A stretch of DNA of 64,000 bases from Brevundimonas fontaquae (lineage in GTDB: Bacteria > Pseudomonadota > Alphaproteobacteria > Caulobacterales > Caulobacteraceae), in NCBI RefSeq assembly GCF_017086445.1, contig NZ_CP070968.1, forward strand, positions 1,302,001 to 1,366,000. Reading direction: 5' to 3'. The notes beneath the pieces are model-generated. The model made no database searches, was not told the origin of the DNA, and saw only the letters and a program-made list of their open reading frames with translations. Positions 8,480 through 16,740 of this stretch are shown piece after piece. A program made the position numbers and the translations under genes. How positions within the stretch are numbered: the first letter of the stretch is position 1; the number at the start of each line of letters is the position of its first letter.

Positions 8480-10168
8480 TCAGCGCGCGCCTGCGATGGG
8501 CGTGGTCTCAGCGATCAGGACCGGCTCGGCCTGCGGCGGCGGGGCCACGTAATCCAGCGCCATCGGAACTGCGCGCGCGCCCGACGCGACGGCGTCCAGC
8601 GTCTTCAGCGGGCCGCCGAACAGCCGCTGATAGATCCAGTAGCTGGCCATGACCTTTTCGACATAGTCGCGCGCCTGGGGCACGTCGATCGTCTCGATCA
8701 GCAACAGGGGATCGGCGTCCGCGCCCAGCTTCCTGACCGCCGCCAGCATCGGCCCAGGACCGGCGTTGTAGGAGGCCACGGCTCGCAGCAGATCGCCCTG
8801 GAAGGCCGGCAGGGCCAGCATCTTGTTGATGTAGGCCTGGCCTAGACGCATGTTCACCGCCGGGACCAGCAGCTTGGTCGGGTCAGAGACGAAGCTGCGA
8901 TCGCCGGTCATCTCTGCCGCCGTCGTCGGCATGACCTGCATCAGCCCATAGGCGCCGACGCTGGAACGGGCGTTCGGATTGAAGTCGGTTTCCTTGCGCG
9001 CCAGGGCGTAGACGAGCGCCCGCTCGATGACGAAGCCGCCTTCGGGCGTCAGGTCCGGCATCGGATAACGGGTCGCGTCGATGCGGCTGGCTTCGGCCGA
9101 CGTGTTGATCGGCAGGATGGCGCGCGCCAGGGCGGTCCACATCTTGGCCGCATCGCCGACGGCGGTGCGCAGCCCGGACCGCAGCTCGGTCTCGGCATCG
9201 GCGTTGCGCCCGACTTCGTAGAAGGCGACGGTGCGTTTGGCGCGGGCGTCGGCCTGGACGAAGGCTTCCAGGGCGGTCGGTTCGACGGCGGCGCTCTGGG
9301 GCACATAGGCCGCGCGGCGCAGGCGGGGCTCGGCTTCGTAGGGGCGGGGGCCCATGTTCTCGATCGTCGGCTCTTCTCCGAGCTGACGCAGGGCGATCTG
9401 GCCATAGAAGGTGGCGGGCCACTGGGCCGACAGGCGCAGATAGTCGGTGACGCGATCCTGACGACCCGACTGGGCGGCGGCGCGCGCGGTCCAGAAGGCG
9501 GCGCCTGCGCGGACCCAGGCATCCTCGGTCGGATCGTTGGCGACGCGTTCGAAGGCGGCGAAGGATTCGTGGAACTGGCCCAGACGCCATTCCGCCAGGC
9601 CGACCGTCCACCAGTCGCCGATCTGGCGCCCCAGGGCCGAGGCGCCGGTCAGGTCGTCGTTGTTATAGGCGACGCGCGCCGCCTTCATCGGATCGGTGAC
9701 GCCGCCTCCGCCGGACACGGCGGTGACCAGACTGTTCCAGGTGCGGCCGATCACGCCGCCGGGACGCACCGGCTCGGGGGCGCCGTCGGGTCGACGACGC
9801 AGCGCCAGCGTGTAGACGCGGTCCGCGCACGGCAGATCCGAATAGGTCTCAAGCCAGGCCGTCAGCTCTTCATAGGTGGCGACATGGTCGGGATGGAACA
9901 GGCTTTCGAACTCGACCTGACCCAGAAGCACGCGGTCCTGCGCCTGGCGCGCGGCGGTGCGAGCGGTCTCAATGTCGCCGCGGCGCAGGGCGTCGAAGGC
10001 GGTTGTGTAGGACAGTCGGTCGGCGGAACTCAGCGCGGTGGGGCGCACGGAACCGGCGCCGGCTTCAGCGGTTGACCCGTAAGGCGTTTCGGCGGTCGCG
10101 GCCGTCGTGGCGGCGCAGAACGCAAGAACAAGCGTCGGCGCGAGGAACGCGCGGCGGAACAGGAACAT
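8480..10168 (-). CDS. Lytic murein transglycosylase (SLT domain)
   Basis: A 562-residue periplasmic enzyme. It has a cleavable signal peptide (hydrophobic segment then AATAA), an alpha-helical middle of TPR-like repeats, and a C-terminal SLT domain. The catalytic glutamate is Glu393 in ARKETDFNP, followed by the goose-lysozyme-like motif GAYGLMQVMP and, later, AVASYNAGPG. It cuts glycan strands of peptidoglycan, giving 1,6-anhydro-MurNAc ends. Length and order fit the Slt70-like branch. Its stop is five bases from the convergent small frame. Confidence 0.92.
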   Translation of the reverse strand: MFLFRRAFLAPTLVLAFCAATTAATAETPYGSTAEAGAGSVRPTALSSADRLSYTTAFDALRRGDIETARTAARQAQDRVLLGQVEFESLFHPDHVATYEELTAWLETYSDLPCADRVYTLALRRRPDGAPEPVRPGGVIGRTWNSLVTAVSGGGGVTDPMKAARVAYNNDDLTGASALGRQIGDWWTVGLAEWRLGQFHESFAAFERVANDPTEDAWVRAGAAFWTARAAAQSGRQDRVTDYLRLSAQWPATFYGQIALRQLGEEPTIENMGPRPYEAEPRLRRAAYVPQSAAVEPTALEAFVQADARAKRTVAFYEVGRNADAETELRSGLRTAVGDAAKMWTALARAILPINTSAEASRIDATRYPMPDLTPEGGFVIERALVYALARKETDFNPNARSSVGAYGLMQVMPTTAAEMTGDRSFVSDPTKLLVPAVNMRLGQAYINKMLALPAFQGDLLRAVASYNAGPGPMLAAVRKLGADADPLLLIETIDVPQARDYVEKVMASYWIYQRLFGGPLKTLDAVASGARAVPMALDYVAPPPQAEPVLIAETTPIAGAR

Positions 10169-10253
10169 AAAGCGGCGGCCCCCTCGTTGGCGACGCGCAT
10201 GGGATACAGGCGCGTGTATGGCGATCGGTCGTCAGCATGCGAGCATGCCGCGA

Positions 10254-11066
10254 TTAGCCTTGTTCTTCAACCGAGTCCGTTTCAAGGCGAACGGCCAGAG
10301 AAAGCAGGTCCGCCCACACCTGCCGTTTCGCTTGTGGCTGACGCAGTAAGAAGGCGGGATGCAGGGTCGGCATGACGGGCGCCGACAGGGCCCCTTCCAG
10401 CAAACGCCATTCCTTCCAGTTGCCGCGCAGCTTCATGATGCCCTCCTCGGCGCCAAGCACCGACTTGGCCGAGGCTGCGCCCAGCAGCAGTACGGCCCTC
10501 GGCTTCAGCAGGGCGAAGGCGCGCTCGACGAAAGGCGCGCAGACCGCCTGTTCCTGCGGGCTGGGGGTGCGGTTGCCGGGGGGGCGCCAGAAGACGGTGT
10601 TGGTGATGAAGACCTTGTCGGTCAGGCCCGCCGCCGCCAGCATCCGGTCCAGCAACTGCCCGGCCTTGCCGACGAAGGGCTGGCCCGCCCGGTCCTCATC
10701 TCCGCCTGGACCTTCGCCGATAATCAGGATCGAGGCGTTGGGGTTGCCGCGTCCGAACACCGATTGCGTCGCGCCCATGCCGCGCAGCGGACAGCCCTCG
10801 AACGCCGCGACCGCCGCCGCCAGATCCTGAAGCGTCGCGGCGCCAGCGGCGAGCCGCCGCGCCTCGGCTAGGGCGTCATCGGCGTTGACGCCGGCCAGAG
10901 GCATGACGACCGAGGCCGTCGCCCTCTGCACCGCCTTTACGGCCGGCGGCGGGGCGACATGGGTGTGATCGACGGGCGCATCGCCATAGCAGGCGTCGAC
11001 CCCCGCATCCCGCCAGAAGGCGAGCAGGCTTTCGACTGCAGCGATGTCATGGGGTTGCGCGTTCAT
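10254..11066 (-). CDS. Uracil-DNA glycosylase, family 4 type
   Basis: A 270-residue glycosylase of the SPO1/UdgA group. The active-site loop GEGPGGDEDRAGQPFVG (residues 117-133) and the HPAFLLR leucine loop are intact, so uracil excision is expected. Family 4 enzymes usually hold a 4Fe-4S cluster with four Cys; only Cys92 and Cys176 remain here. The positions of the other two appear to be Phe89 and Trp160 (WRPPGNR in place of CRPPGNR). The N-terminal 80 residues are a less conserved extension. It diverges from the ETF-QO gene. Confidence 0.88.
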   Translation of the reverse strand: MNAQPHDIAAVESLLAFWRDAGVDACYGDAPVDHTHVAPPPAVKAVQRATASVVMPLAGVNADDALAEARRLAAGAATLQDLAAAVAAFEGCPLRGMGATQSVFGRGNPNASILIIGEGPGGDEDRAGQPFVGKAGQLLDRMLAAAGLTDKVFITNTVFWRPPGNRTPSPQEQAVCAPFVERAFALLKPRAVLLLGAASAKSVLGAEEGIMKLRGNWKEWRLLEGALSAPVMPTLHPAFLLRQPQAKRQVWADLLSLAVRLETDSVEEQG

Positions 11067-11156
11067 GTCTTGGACTACCGATAAGCCTTGACCGCCCTCG
11101 CGTCACCTTCCGATAAGCGGCATAACCACACAGATAACCGGGATTCAGGGGAAACC

Positions 11157-12917
11157 ATGGCCGAAGACGCCATCGAAGGCGGCGCGGAAAACGCCCGTCA
11201 GGACGCCATCATCGACAATCTGCCGCCGCTGGAGGCGCTGAACGGCGTCGAGCGCGAGATCATGGAATATGATGTCGTGATCGTCGGCGGCGGTCCGGCC
11301 GGCCTGTCAGCGGCCATCCGCCTGAAGCAGCGCGCGGAAAAGGACGGCAAGGAAATCACCGTCGCCGTCCTGGAAAAGGCGGCCGAGGTCGGCGGTCACA
11401 TCCTGTCGGGCGCGGTCATCGATCCCAAGGCGCTGAACGAGCTGTTCCCCGACTGGAAGGAACGCGGCGCGCCGCTGGAGACGCCGGTCACCAAGGACAA
11501 GTTCCTGCTGCTGGGCCCGCAAGGGTCGGCGTCGCTGCCCATGCCGCTGATGCCGCCCTTCATGCACAATCACGGCTGCTACATCGCTTCGCTGGGCAAC
11601 GTCACACGCTGGCTGGGTGAGCAGGCCGAGGCGCTGGGCGTCGAGGTCTATCCCGGTATGGCCGCCAGCCACGTCGTCTGGGAAGAAGAGACCGGTCAGG
11701 TGAAGGGCGTCGTCGCCGGCGTCTTCGGCATCGACCGCGAGGGCAAGCCGACCGGCGACTTCCAGCCCGGCATCGAACTGCACGGCAAATACGTCTTCGT
11801 CGCCGAGGGCGTGCGCGGCTCCCTGGCCAAGACCATCATCGCCAGGCACAAGCTTCAGGACGGCAAGTCGCCCCAGAAATACGGCATCGGCCTGAAAGAA
11901 TTGTGGCAGGTGCCGGCCGACAAGCATCAGCCCGGCCTGGCCCAGCACACGACCGGCTGGCCGCTGGACGAACACACCGGCGGCGGCAGCTTCCTGTATC
12001 ACTTCGGCGATCGCTACGTGGCCGTCGGCTATGTGGTTCACCTGAACTACGAGAACCCGTTCCTGTCGCCGTTCGACGAGTTCCAGCGCTTCAAGCACCA
12101 CCCTGAGATCGCTCAGCACCTGGAGGGCGGAACACGCATCTCCTACGGCGCGCGCGCCATCACCGAGGGCGGCCTGCAGTCGATCCCGAAGCTGAGCTTC
12201 GCCGGCGGCGTGCTGATCGGCTGTTCGGCCGGCTTCGTGAACGTGCCCCGCATCAAGGGCAGCCACAACGCCATGAAGACCGGCATGCTGGCCGCCGACG
12301 CCGCTTACGACGCCGTTCAGGCCGGGCGCGCGGGCGACGAACTGGTCGAATACCAGACCGCCTTCGAAAAGAGCTGGGTCTACAAGGAGCTGTCGGTCGT
12401 CCGGAACGCCAAGCCCCTGCTGTCCAAGTTCGGCACGACGCTGGGCGGGGCGCTGGGCATGTTCGACATGTGGTGCCGCACCCTCTTGGGCGGCCTGTCG
12501 CCGATCCCGACGCTGAAGCACGAAAAGACCGACGCCGCCTCGACCGGCCTGGCCGCCGACCACAAGGCGATCGCGTACCCCAAGCCGGACGGCAAGCTGT
12601 CGTTCGACAAGCTGTCTTCGGTGTTCATCTCCAACACCAACCATGCCGAGGACCAGCCGGCCCACCTTAAGCTGCTGGATCCGTCGATCCCGATCCGCGT
12701 CAACCTGCCCAAATACGGCGAGCCGGCGCGGCTTTACTGCCCGGCCGGCGTGTACGAGGTGGTCTATGGCGACGAGGCGGCCAAGGCCGATCCCCGCTTC
12801 GTCATCAACGCCCAGAACTGCGTTCACTGCAAAACCTGCGACATCAAGGATCCGTCGCAGAACATCGTCTGGACCACGCCCGAGGGCGGCGGCGGTCCCA
12901 ACTATCCGAACATGTGA
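11157..12917 (+). CDS. Electron transfer flavoprotein-ubiquinone oxidoreductase
   Basis: 586-residue ETF-QO, which passes electrons from ETF (fatty and amino acid oxidation) to ubiquinone at the inner membrane. The FAD-binding fold is at residues 40-52 (VVIVGGGPAGLSA). The 4Fe-4S cluster is carried near the C-terminus by Cys528, Cys555, Cys558 and Cys561 (NCVHCKTCDIKDP). All ligands are present and length is normal. The ATG at 11157 has AGGGGAA upstream; a longer frame from 11088 lacks family similarity. A GC hairpin without a T run follows (12925-12952). Confidence 0.96.
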   Translation: MAEDAIEGGAENARQDAIIDNLPPLEALNGVEREIMEYDVVIVGGGPAGLSAAIRLKQRAEKDGKEITVAVLEKAAEVGGHILSGAVIDPKALNELFPDWKERGAPLETPVTKDKFLLLGPQGSASLPMPLMPPFMHNHGCYIASLGNVTRWLGEQAEALGVEVYPGMAASHVVWEEETGQVKGVVAGVFGIDREGKPTGDFQPGIELHGKYVFVAEGVRGSLAKTIIARHKLQDGKSPQKYGIGLKELWQVPADKHQPGLAQHTTGWPLDEHTGGGSFLYHFGDRYVAVGYVVHLNYENPFLSPFDEFQRFKHHPEIAQHLEGGTRISYGARAITEGGLQSIPKLSFAGGVLIGCSAGFVNVPRIKGSHNAMKTGMLAADAAYDAVQAGRAGDELVEYQTAFEKSWVYKELSVVRNAKPLLSKFGTTLGGALGMFDMWCRTLLGGLSPIPTLKHEKTDAASTGLAADHKAIAYPKPDGKLSFDKLSSVFISNTNHAEDQPAHLKLLDPSIPIRVNLPKYGEPARLYCPAGVYEVVYGDEAAKADPRFVINAQNCVHCKTCDIKDPSQNIVWTTPEGGGGPNYPNM

Positions 12918-12924
12918 CGGAATG

Positions 12925-12952
12925 GGGCAGGGGCGGCGTTCCGCCCTTGCCC
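12925..12952 (+). terminator. GC-rich hairpin after the ETF-QO gene
   Basis: GGGCAGGGGCGG pairs with CCGCCCTTGCCC around a four-base loop, just after the stop. There is no T tract, so termination may be weak and the downstream TPR gene may partly be read through. Confidence 0.4.
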
Positions 12953-12981
12953 GCCGCTGCAAAAGCGTGAAGGGTCCGGGC

Positions 12982-14859
12982 ATGATCGCCTCCCGTTCTC
13001 GCCTGTTCGCCGCCTCCCTGACCGTCCTCGCCGTGGCGCTTGCCGGCCATGCCTCGGCTCAGGAAACGACCCCGCCCGCCCCGACGCCGGACACCCACCC
13101 GCCGGCCGTCATCCTGGAGCCGGGCCAGACGGCGCCGGGCCAGGCCACACCGAGTCAGGCGCCGACCGAGGCCGCCCCCGATCCTCACATCATCATCACT
13201 GACACGCCCGCGACGCCGGCGATCCCGGCCGTCTGGGCGCCGATCCCGACGAACGCCGAGGGCCGCAGCGCCTACGGTCTGTATCTGGCGGGCAAGCTGG
13301 CCCTGATGCAGGGCGAGGGGGCGACCGGCTCGGACTATCTGGCCCAGGCGGAACGACTGACGCCGGAACAGCCGCGCGTGCGCGAACAGGCCTTCACCTC
13401 CGCCCTGCTGACCGGCGATCTGGACGTGGCGGCCGCCCTGGCCCCGACCGATGCGACCGCGTCTCCGGCGTTTGTGGAGGGCGGGCGACTGGTGCGTCTG
13501 GTTCAGGATTTCGTGCGCGGCGACGCCAGGGCGCCGAACGCCGAACTGGCCCGTCAGCCCATCGGCGCCCCGCACGCGCGCGCCGGTCTGCTGGTCGCGC
13601 CGTGGATCGCGGCGGCGGCGGACGACTGGACCCGGGCGCTTCGGCCGGTGCCGACCGCCGGCGATCCCCTGACCCTGGCCTTCGCCCGGATCAATCGCGC
13701 CGCCCTGTTGGAGAAGCGCCGCGACTATGCTGAGGCCGAGGTCGAGCTGAAGACCGCGTCCGAAGTCGCCGGCGTCGGCGCCCTGTTCAAACGCCCTTAT
13801 GGCGAGTTTCTGGAACGGCGGGGACGCCGCGACGACGCCGTCGCCCTGTATGAAGCCGCCATGGCGGTGCAACCCGTCGATCCGGGCGTGGCCCGCGCGC
13901 TGCAACGGCTGAAAGACGGCGGCCGGCCGCCCGCCTTGCCCGACGTCCGCGAAGGCGCCGCCCAAGGCCTGATCACCGCCGCCGCCCAGGCTTCGGCCGA
14001 GCGCGGCAACGAGTTCGCCGCCGTCTATCTGCGCCTCGCCCAGAACCTGCACGACGATGACGAGACGGAATATCAGCTGGCCCAGGTGCTCTCCCGCGCC
14101 GGTCTGAAGTCCGCCGCCCGCAACGCCCTGTCGCGGGTCGGAACCGCCGATCCGCAGCTCTACGCCGCCGCCCGCGCCCAGTTGGCCGTGGGGCTGGAAG
14201 AAGACGGTCAGTCGCAGGACGCGCTCACCGAGCTGCGTCGCGCCGCCGCCGCCAGCCCCGACGATCGGCAGATCGCCTTGGTCTTGGCCGGTCAGCTGAT
14301 GCAGCTGAAACAGCATGACGAGGCGCTCACCCTGCTGGACGGGCCGCTTCTGAACACCGCCGATCAGGGCGCCAGCGTCCACTTCCTGCGCGGCGCCGCC
14401 TATGAGGCGCTGGGTCGTGTTCCCGAGGCGGAGGCCGAACTGTGGGCCGCGCTTCAGACCGCGCCGAACGACGCCGACATGCTGAACTACCTCGGCTATC
14501 TCTGGGTCGATAAGGGGCTGCGGGTTCAGGAAGGCGCCGAGATGATCGCCCGCGCCCATGCGTTGGAGCCCGACAACGGCAATATTCAGGACTCGCTGGG
14601 CTGGGCGCAGTTCAAACAGGGCCAGTACGAGACCGCCGTCAACACGCTGGAAGAGGCTGTGGACAAGGAGCCGTCCAACGCCGAGATCAATGATCACCTC
14701 GGTGACGCCTACTGGAAGGTCGGCCGTCAACGCGAAGCCGTCTGGCTGTGGAACCGCGTCCTGGTTTTGGAGCCCGAACCCGAACGTCGGGCCGAGGTCG
14801 AACGCAAGATCGCCAATGGGCTGGACAGCGCGCCGAGCGCTAAGGGCGTCGCGCAATAG
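12982..14859 (+). CDS. Exported TPR-repeat protein
   Basis: A 625-residue protein with a signal peptide ending near AGHASAQE, a Pro/Thr/Ala-rich linker (to about residue 85), and then tandem tetratricopeptide-like helical repeats to the C-terminus. The last repeats are the clearest, with a DMLNYLGYLWVDKG segment and a DSLGWAQFKQGQ segment. TPR domains hold protein partners; an envelope scaffolding or assembly role is likely but the partner is unknown. I chose ATG 12982 because it opens directly into the signal peptide. The ispE start is only three bases after its stop, so the two are probably co-transcribed. Confidence 0.85.
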   Translation: MIASRSRLFAASLTVLAVALAGHASAQETTPPAPTPDTHPPAVILEPGQTAPGQATPSQAPTEAAPDPHIIITDTPATPAIPAVWAPIPTNAEGRSAYGLYLAGKLALMQGEGATGSDYLAQAERLTPEQPRVREQAFTSALLTGDLDVAAALAPTDATASPAFVEGGRLVRLVQDFVRGDARAPNAELARQPIGAPHARAGLLVAPWIAAAADDWTRALRPVPTAGDPLTLAFARINRAALLEKRRDYAEAEVELKTASEVAGVGALFKRPYGEFLERRGRRDDAVALYEAAMAVQPVDPGVARALQRLKDGGRPPALPDVREGAAQGLITAAAQASAERGNEFAAVYLRLAQNLHDDDETEYQLAQVLSRAGLKSAARNALSRVGTADPQLYAAARAQLAVGLEEDGQSQDALTELRRAAAASPDDRQIALVLAGQLMQLKQHDEALTLLDGPLLNTADQGASVHFLRGAAYEALGRVPEAEAELWAALQTAPNDADMLNYLGYLWVDKGLRVQEGAEMIARAHALEPDNGNIQDSLGWAQFKQGQYETAVNTLEEAVDKEPSNAEINDHLGDAYWKVGRQREAVWLWNRVLVLEPEPERRAEVERKIANGLDSAPSAKGVAQ

Positions 14860-14862
14860 GTC

Positions 14863-15735
14863 ATGCCTGCCCTGACCGCCCTGGCGCCGGCCAAGATCAA
14901 TCTGTTCCTACACGTCGGCGCGGTGGACGCTGACGGCTATCATCCGCTGTCCAGCCTGGTCGCCTTTGCCGATGTCGGGGATCGCGTTTCGGTCGAGCCG
15001 GCGGATCGTCTGTCGTTGACGGTCGACGGGCCTTTCGGCGCCGGACTGGGGGCGACGGAGGACAATCTGATCCTGCGCGCGCTGCGTCAGCTGGGCGAGG
15101 CCTGCGGTATTGGAGAGCCGAAGCTCAAGGTCACGCTGGACAAACGCCTGCCCATCGCGGCGGGGCTGGGCGGCGGATCGTCCGATGCGGGCGCGGCGCT
15201 GAAACTGGCGCGCGACGTCCTGGCGCTCGATCTCGACGACCACGCGCTTGAGGCGGTTGCGGGCGTCGTCGGCGCGGACGGGCCGATGTGTCTGCGGATG
15301 CGCACGGCCTGGGCCGAGGGGAGGGGAGATGTGCTGACTGACGAACCCCGCCTGCCGCTGCTGCCGGCCGTTCTGTTCAATCCCGGCGTCCCGTCGCCGA
15401 CCGGCGCCGTCTACCAGGCCTATGACGCAGGGCCGGTCAGATCGGCGAACCGCCCGGCGCCTCCCACAGACTGGAGCGTGGAGGCGGTGATCGACCGGCT
15501 TTCGGTCCAGCGCAATGATCTGGAGGCGCCGGCGGTGTCCCTGACGCCCGCCATCGCCGAGGCCCTGCGCGCCGTCGCCGACACGCCGGACGTGGCCCTG
15601 ACCCGCATGTCCGGCTCGGGCGCGACCGTGTTCGGCCTTTATCGGACGGATGCGGCGGCCAATGCGGCGGCGGCGATCCTGGCCGAAATCCACCCGTCCG
15701 CCTGGGTTCGCGCAACCTGCCTGGCTGCGTCTTAG
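14863..15735 (+). CDS. ispE: 4-diphosphocytidyl-2-C-methyl-D-erythritol kinase
   Basis: 290-residue GHMP-family kinase of the MEP isoprenoid pathway; it phosphorylates the 2-hydroxyl of CDP-ME with ATP. Motif 1 has Lys11 in PAKINLFLHV, the ATP loop GLGGGSSDAG is at residues 101-110, and the third motif MSGSGATVFG lies near the C-terminus. All family parts are present. It follows the TPR gene by three bases. Confidence 0.95.
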   Translation: MPALTALAPAKINLFLHVGAVDADGYHPLSSLVAFADVGDRVSVEPADRLSLTVDGPFGAGLGATEDNLILRALRQLGEACGIGEPKLKVTLDKRLPIAAGLGGGSSDAGAALKLARDVLALDLDDHALEAVAGVVGADGPMCLRMRTAWAEGRGDVLTDEPRLPLLPAVLFNPGVPSPTGAVYQAYDAGPVRSANRPAPPTDWSVEAVIDRLSVQRNDLEAPAVSLTPAIAEALRAVADTPDVALTRMSGSGATVFGLYRTDAAANAAAAILAEIHPSAWVRATCLAAS

Positions 15736-15790
15736 CGCCGTTCATCGCTCCACGCCGCCAAATGGCCGGGCTCAGCGTGTTGAAGCGAAC

Positions 15791-15822
15791 GGCGGCGGGC
15801 CCTATGGTCCGCCGTCGTTTTT
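15791..15822 (+). terminator. Intrinsic terminator between ispE and glyQ
   Basis: GGCGGCGGGCC pairs with GGTCCGCCGTC (with G-U pairs) around CTAT, and is followed by GTTTTT. It lies 55 nt after ispE and ends 25 nt before the glyQ start, so it could also act as an attenuator of glyQS. I see no T-box. Confidence 0.65.
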
Positions 15823-15846
15823 GCAGCCCCTCCCCACGAGCCCGAT

Positions 15847-16740
15847 TTGACCACCTCGACCGAGCCGCTTGCGTTTCAGGACCTGATCCTGACGCTCCAC
15901 CGCTATTGGGGCGAGCAGGGCTGCGCCATTCTACAGCCCTATGACATCGAGGTCGGGGCCGGTACGCTGCATCCCGCCACCGTCCTGCGCGCGCTAGGCT
16001 CCAAGCCGTGGAAGGCCGCCTATGTCCAGCCCAGCCGCCGCCCCGGCGACGGTCGCTATGGCGAGAACCCCAACCGCCTCCAACACTATTACCAATACCA
16101 GGTCATCCTAAAGCCGAACCCGGACAATCTTCAGGCGCTGTATCTGGGGTCGCTGGCGGCCATCGGCATCGATCCGAAACTGCACGACATTCGCTTCGTG
16201 GAGGACGACTGGGAAAACCCCACCGTGGGCGCCTGGGGTCTGGGCTGGGAGGTCTGGTGCGATGGGATGGAGGTCACGCAGTTCACCTATTTCCAGGGCG
16301 TCGGCGGCATCGAGGTCGATGTGGTGTCGGGCGAGCTGACCTACGGGCTGGAGCGTCTGGCCATGTACGTCCAGGGCGTGGACAACGTCTATGATCTGAA
16401 GTTTACCAAGGAGGGCCTGACCTATGGCGAGGTCTTCCTGGAGAACGAGCGCCAGCAGTCGGAAGCCAACTTCCACGGCTATGACGTGGACGGTCTGAAG
16501 CGCCGGTTCGAGGACATGGTGAGCGAGGTTCAGCGCCTGCTGGATATGCGTGGGCCGCAGGATCAGCCGCTGGTCCTGCCCGCCTACGATCAGGTTCTGA
16601 AGGCCAGCCACCTGTTCAACCTGATGGACGCCCGCGGCGCCATCGCCGTCGCCGAACGCCAGAGCTACATCGGCCGCATCCGCGAACTCTGCAAAGCCTG
16701 CGCCCTCGCCTACGTCGAACAAGAGCGGAAAACCGCCTGA
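15847..16740 (+). CDS. glyQ: Glycine--tRNA ligase alpha subunit
   Basis: 297-residue catalytic alpha subunit of the bacterial alpha2beta2 glycyl-tRNA synthetase, which forms glycyl-adenylate. The family N-terminus [17 protein letters not shown], the PYD-EVGAGT segment and the YVQPSRRP segment are all present. The start is TTG at 15847, the only reasonable start before the conserved FQDLI region. Its TGA shares one base with the glyS ATG (TGATG). Confidence 0.96.
   Translation: MTTSTEPLAFQDLILTLHRYWGEQGCAILQPYDIEVGAGTLHPATVLRALGSKPWKAAYVQPSRRPGDGRYGENPNRLQHYYQYQVILKPNPDNLQALYLGSLAAIGIDPKLHDIRFVEDDWENPTVGAWGLGWEVWCDGMEVTQFTYFQGVGGIEVDVVSGELTYGLERLAMYVQGVDNVYDLKFTKEGLTYGEVFLENERQQSEANFHGYDVDGLKRRFEDMVSEVQRLLDMRGPQDQPLVLPAYDQVLKASHLFNLMDARGAIAVAERQSYIGRIRELCKACALAYVEQERKTA

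Noticed and set aside
15823-15846. T-box or glycine riboswitch before glyQ
   Set aside because: Only a short hairpin with a T run is present; no aptamer-like conserved elements are seen and T-boxes are not expected in this group.
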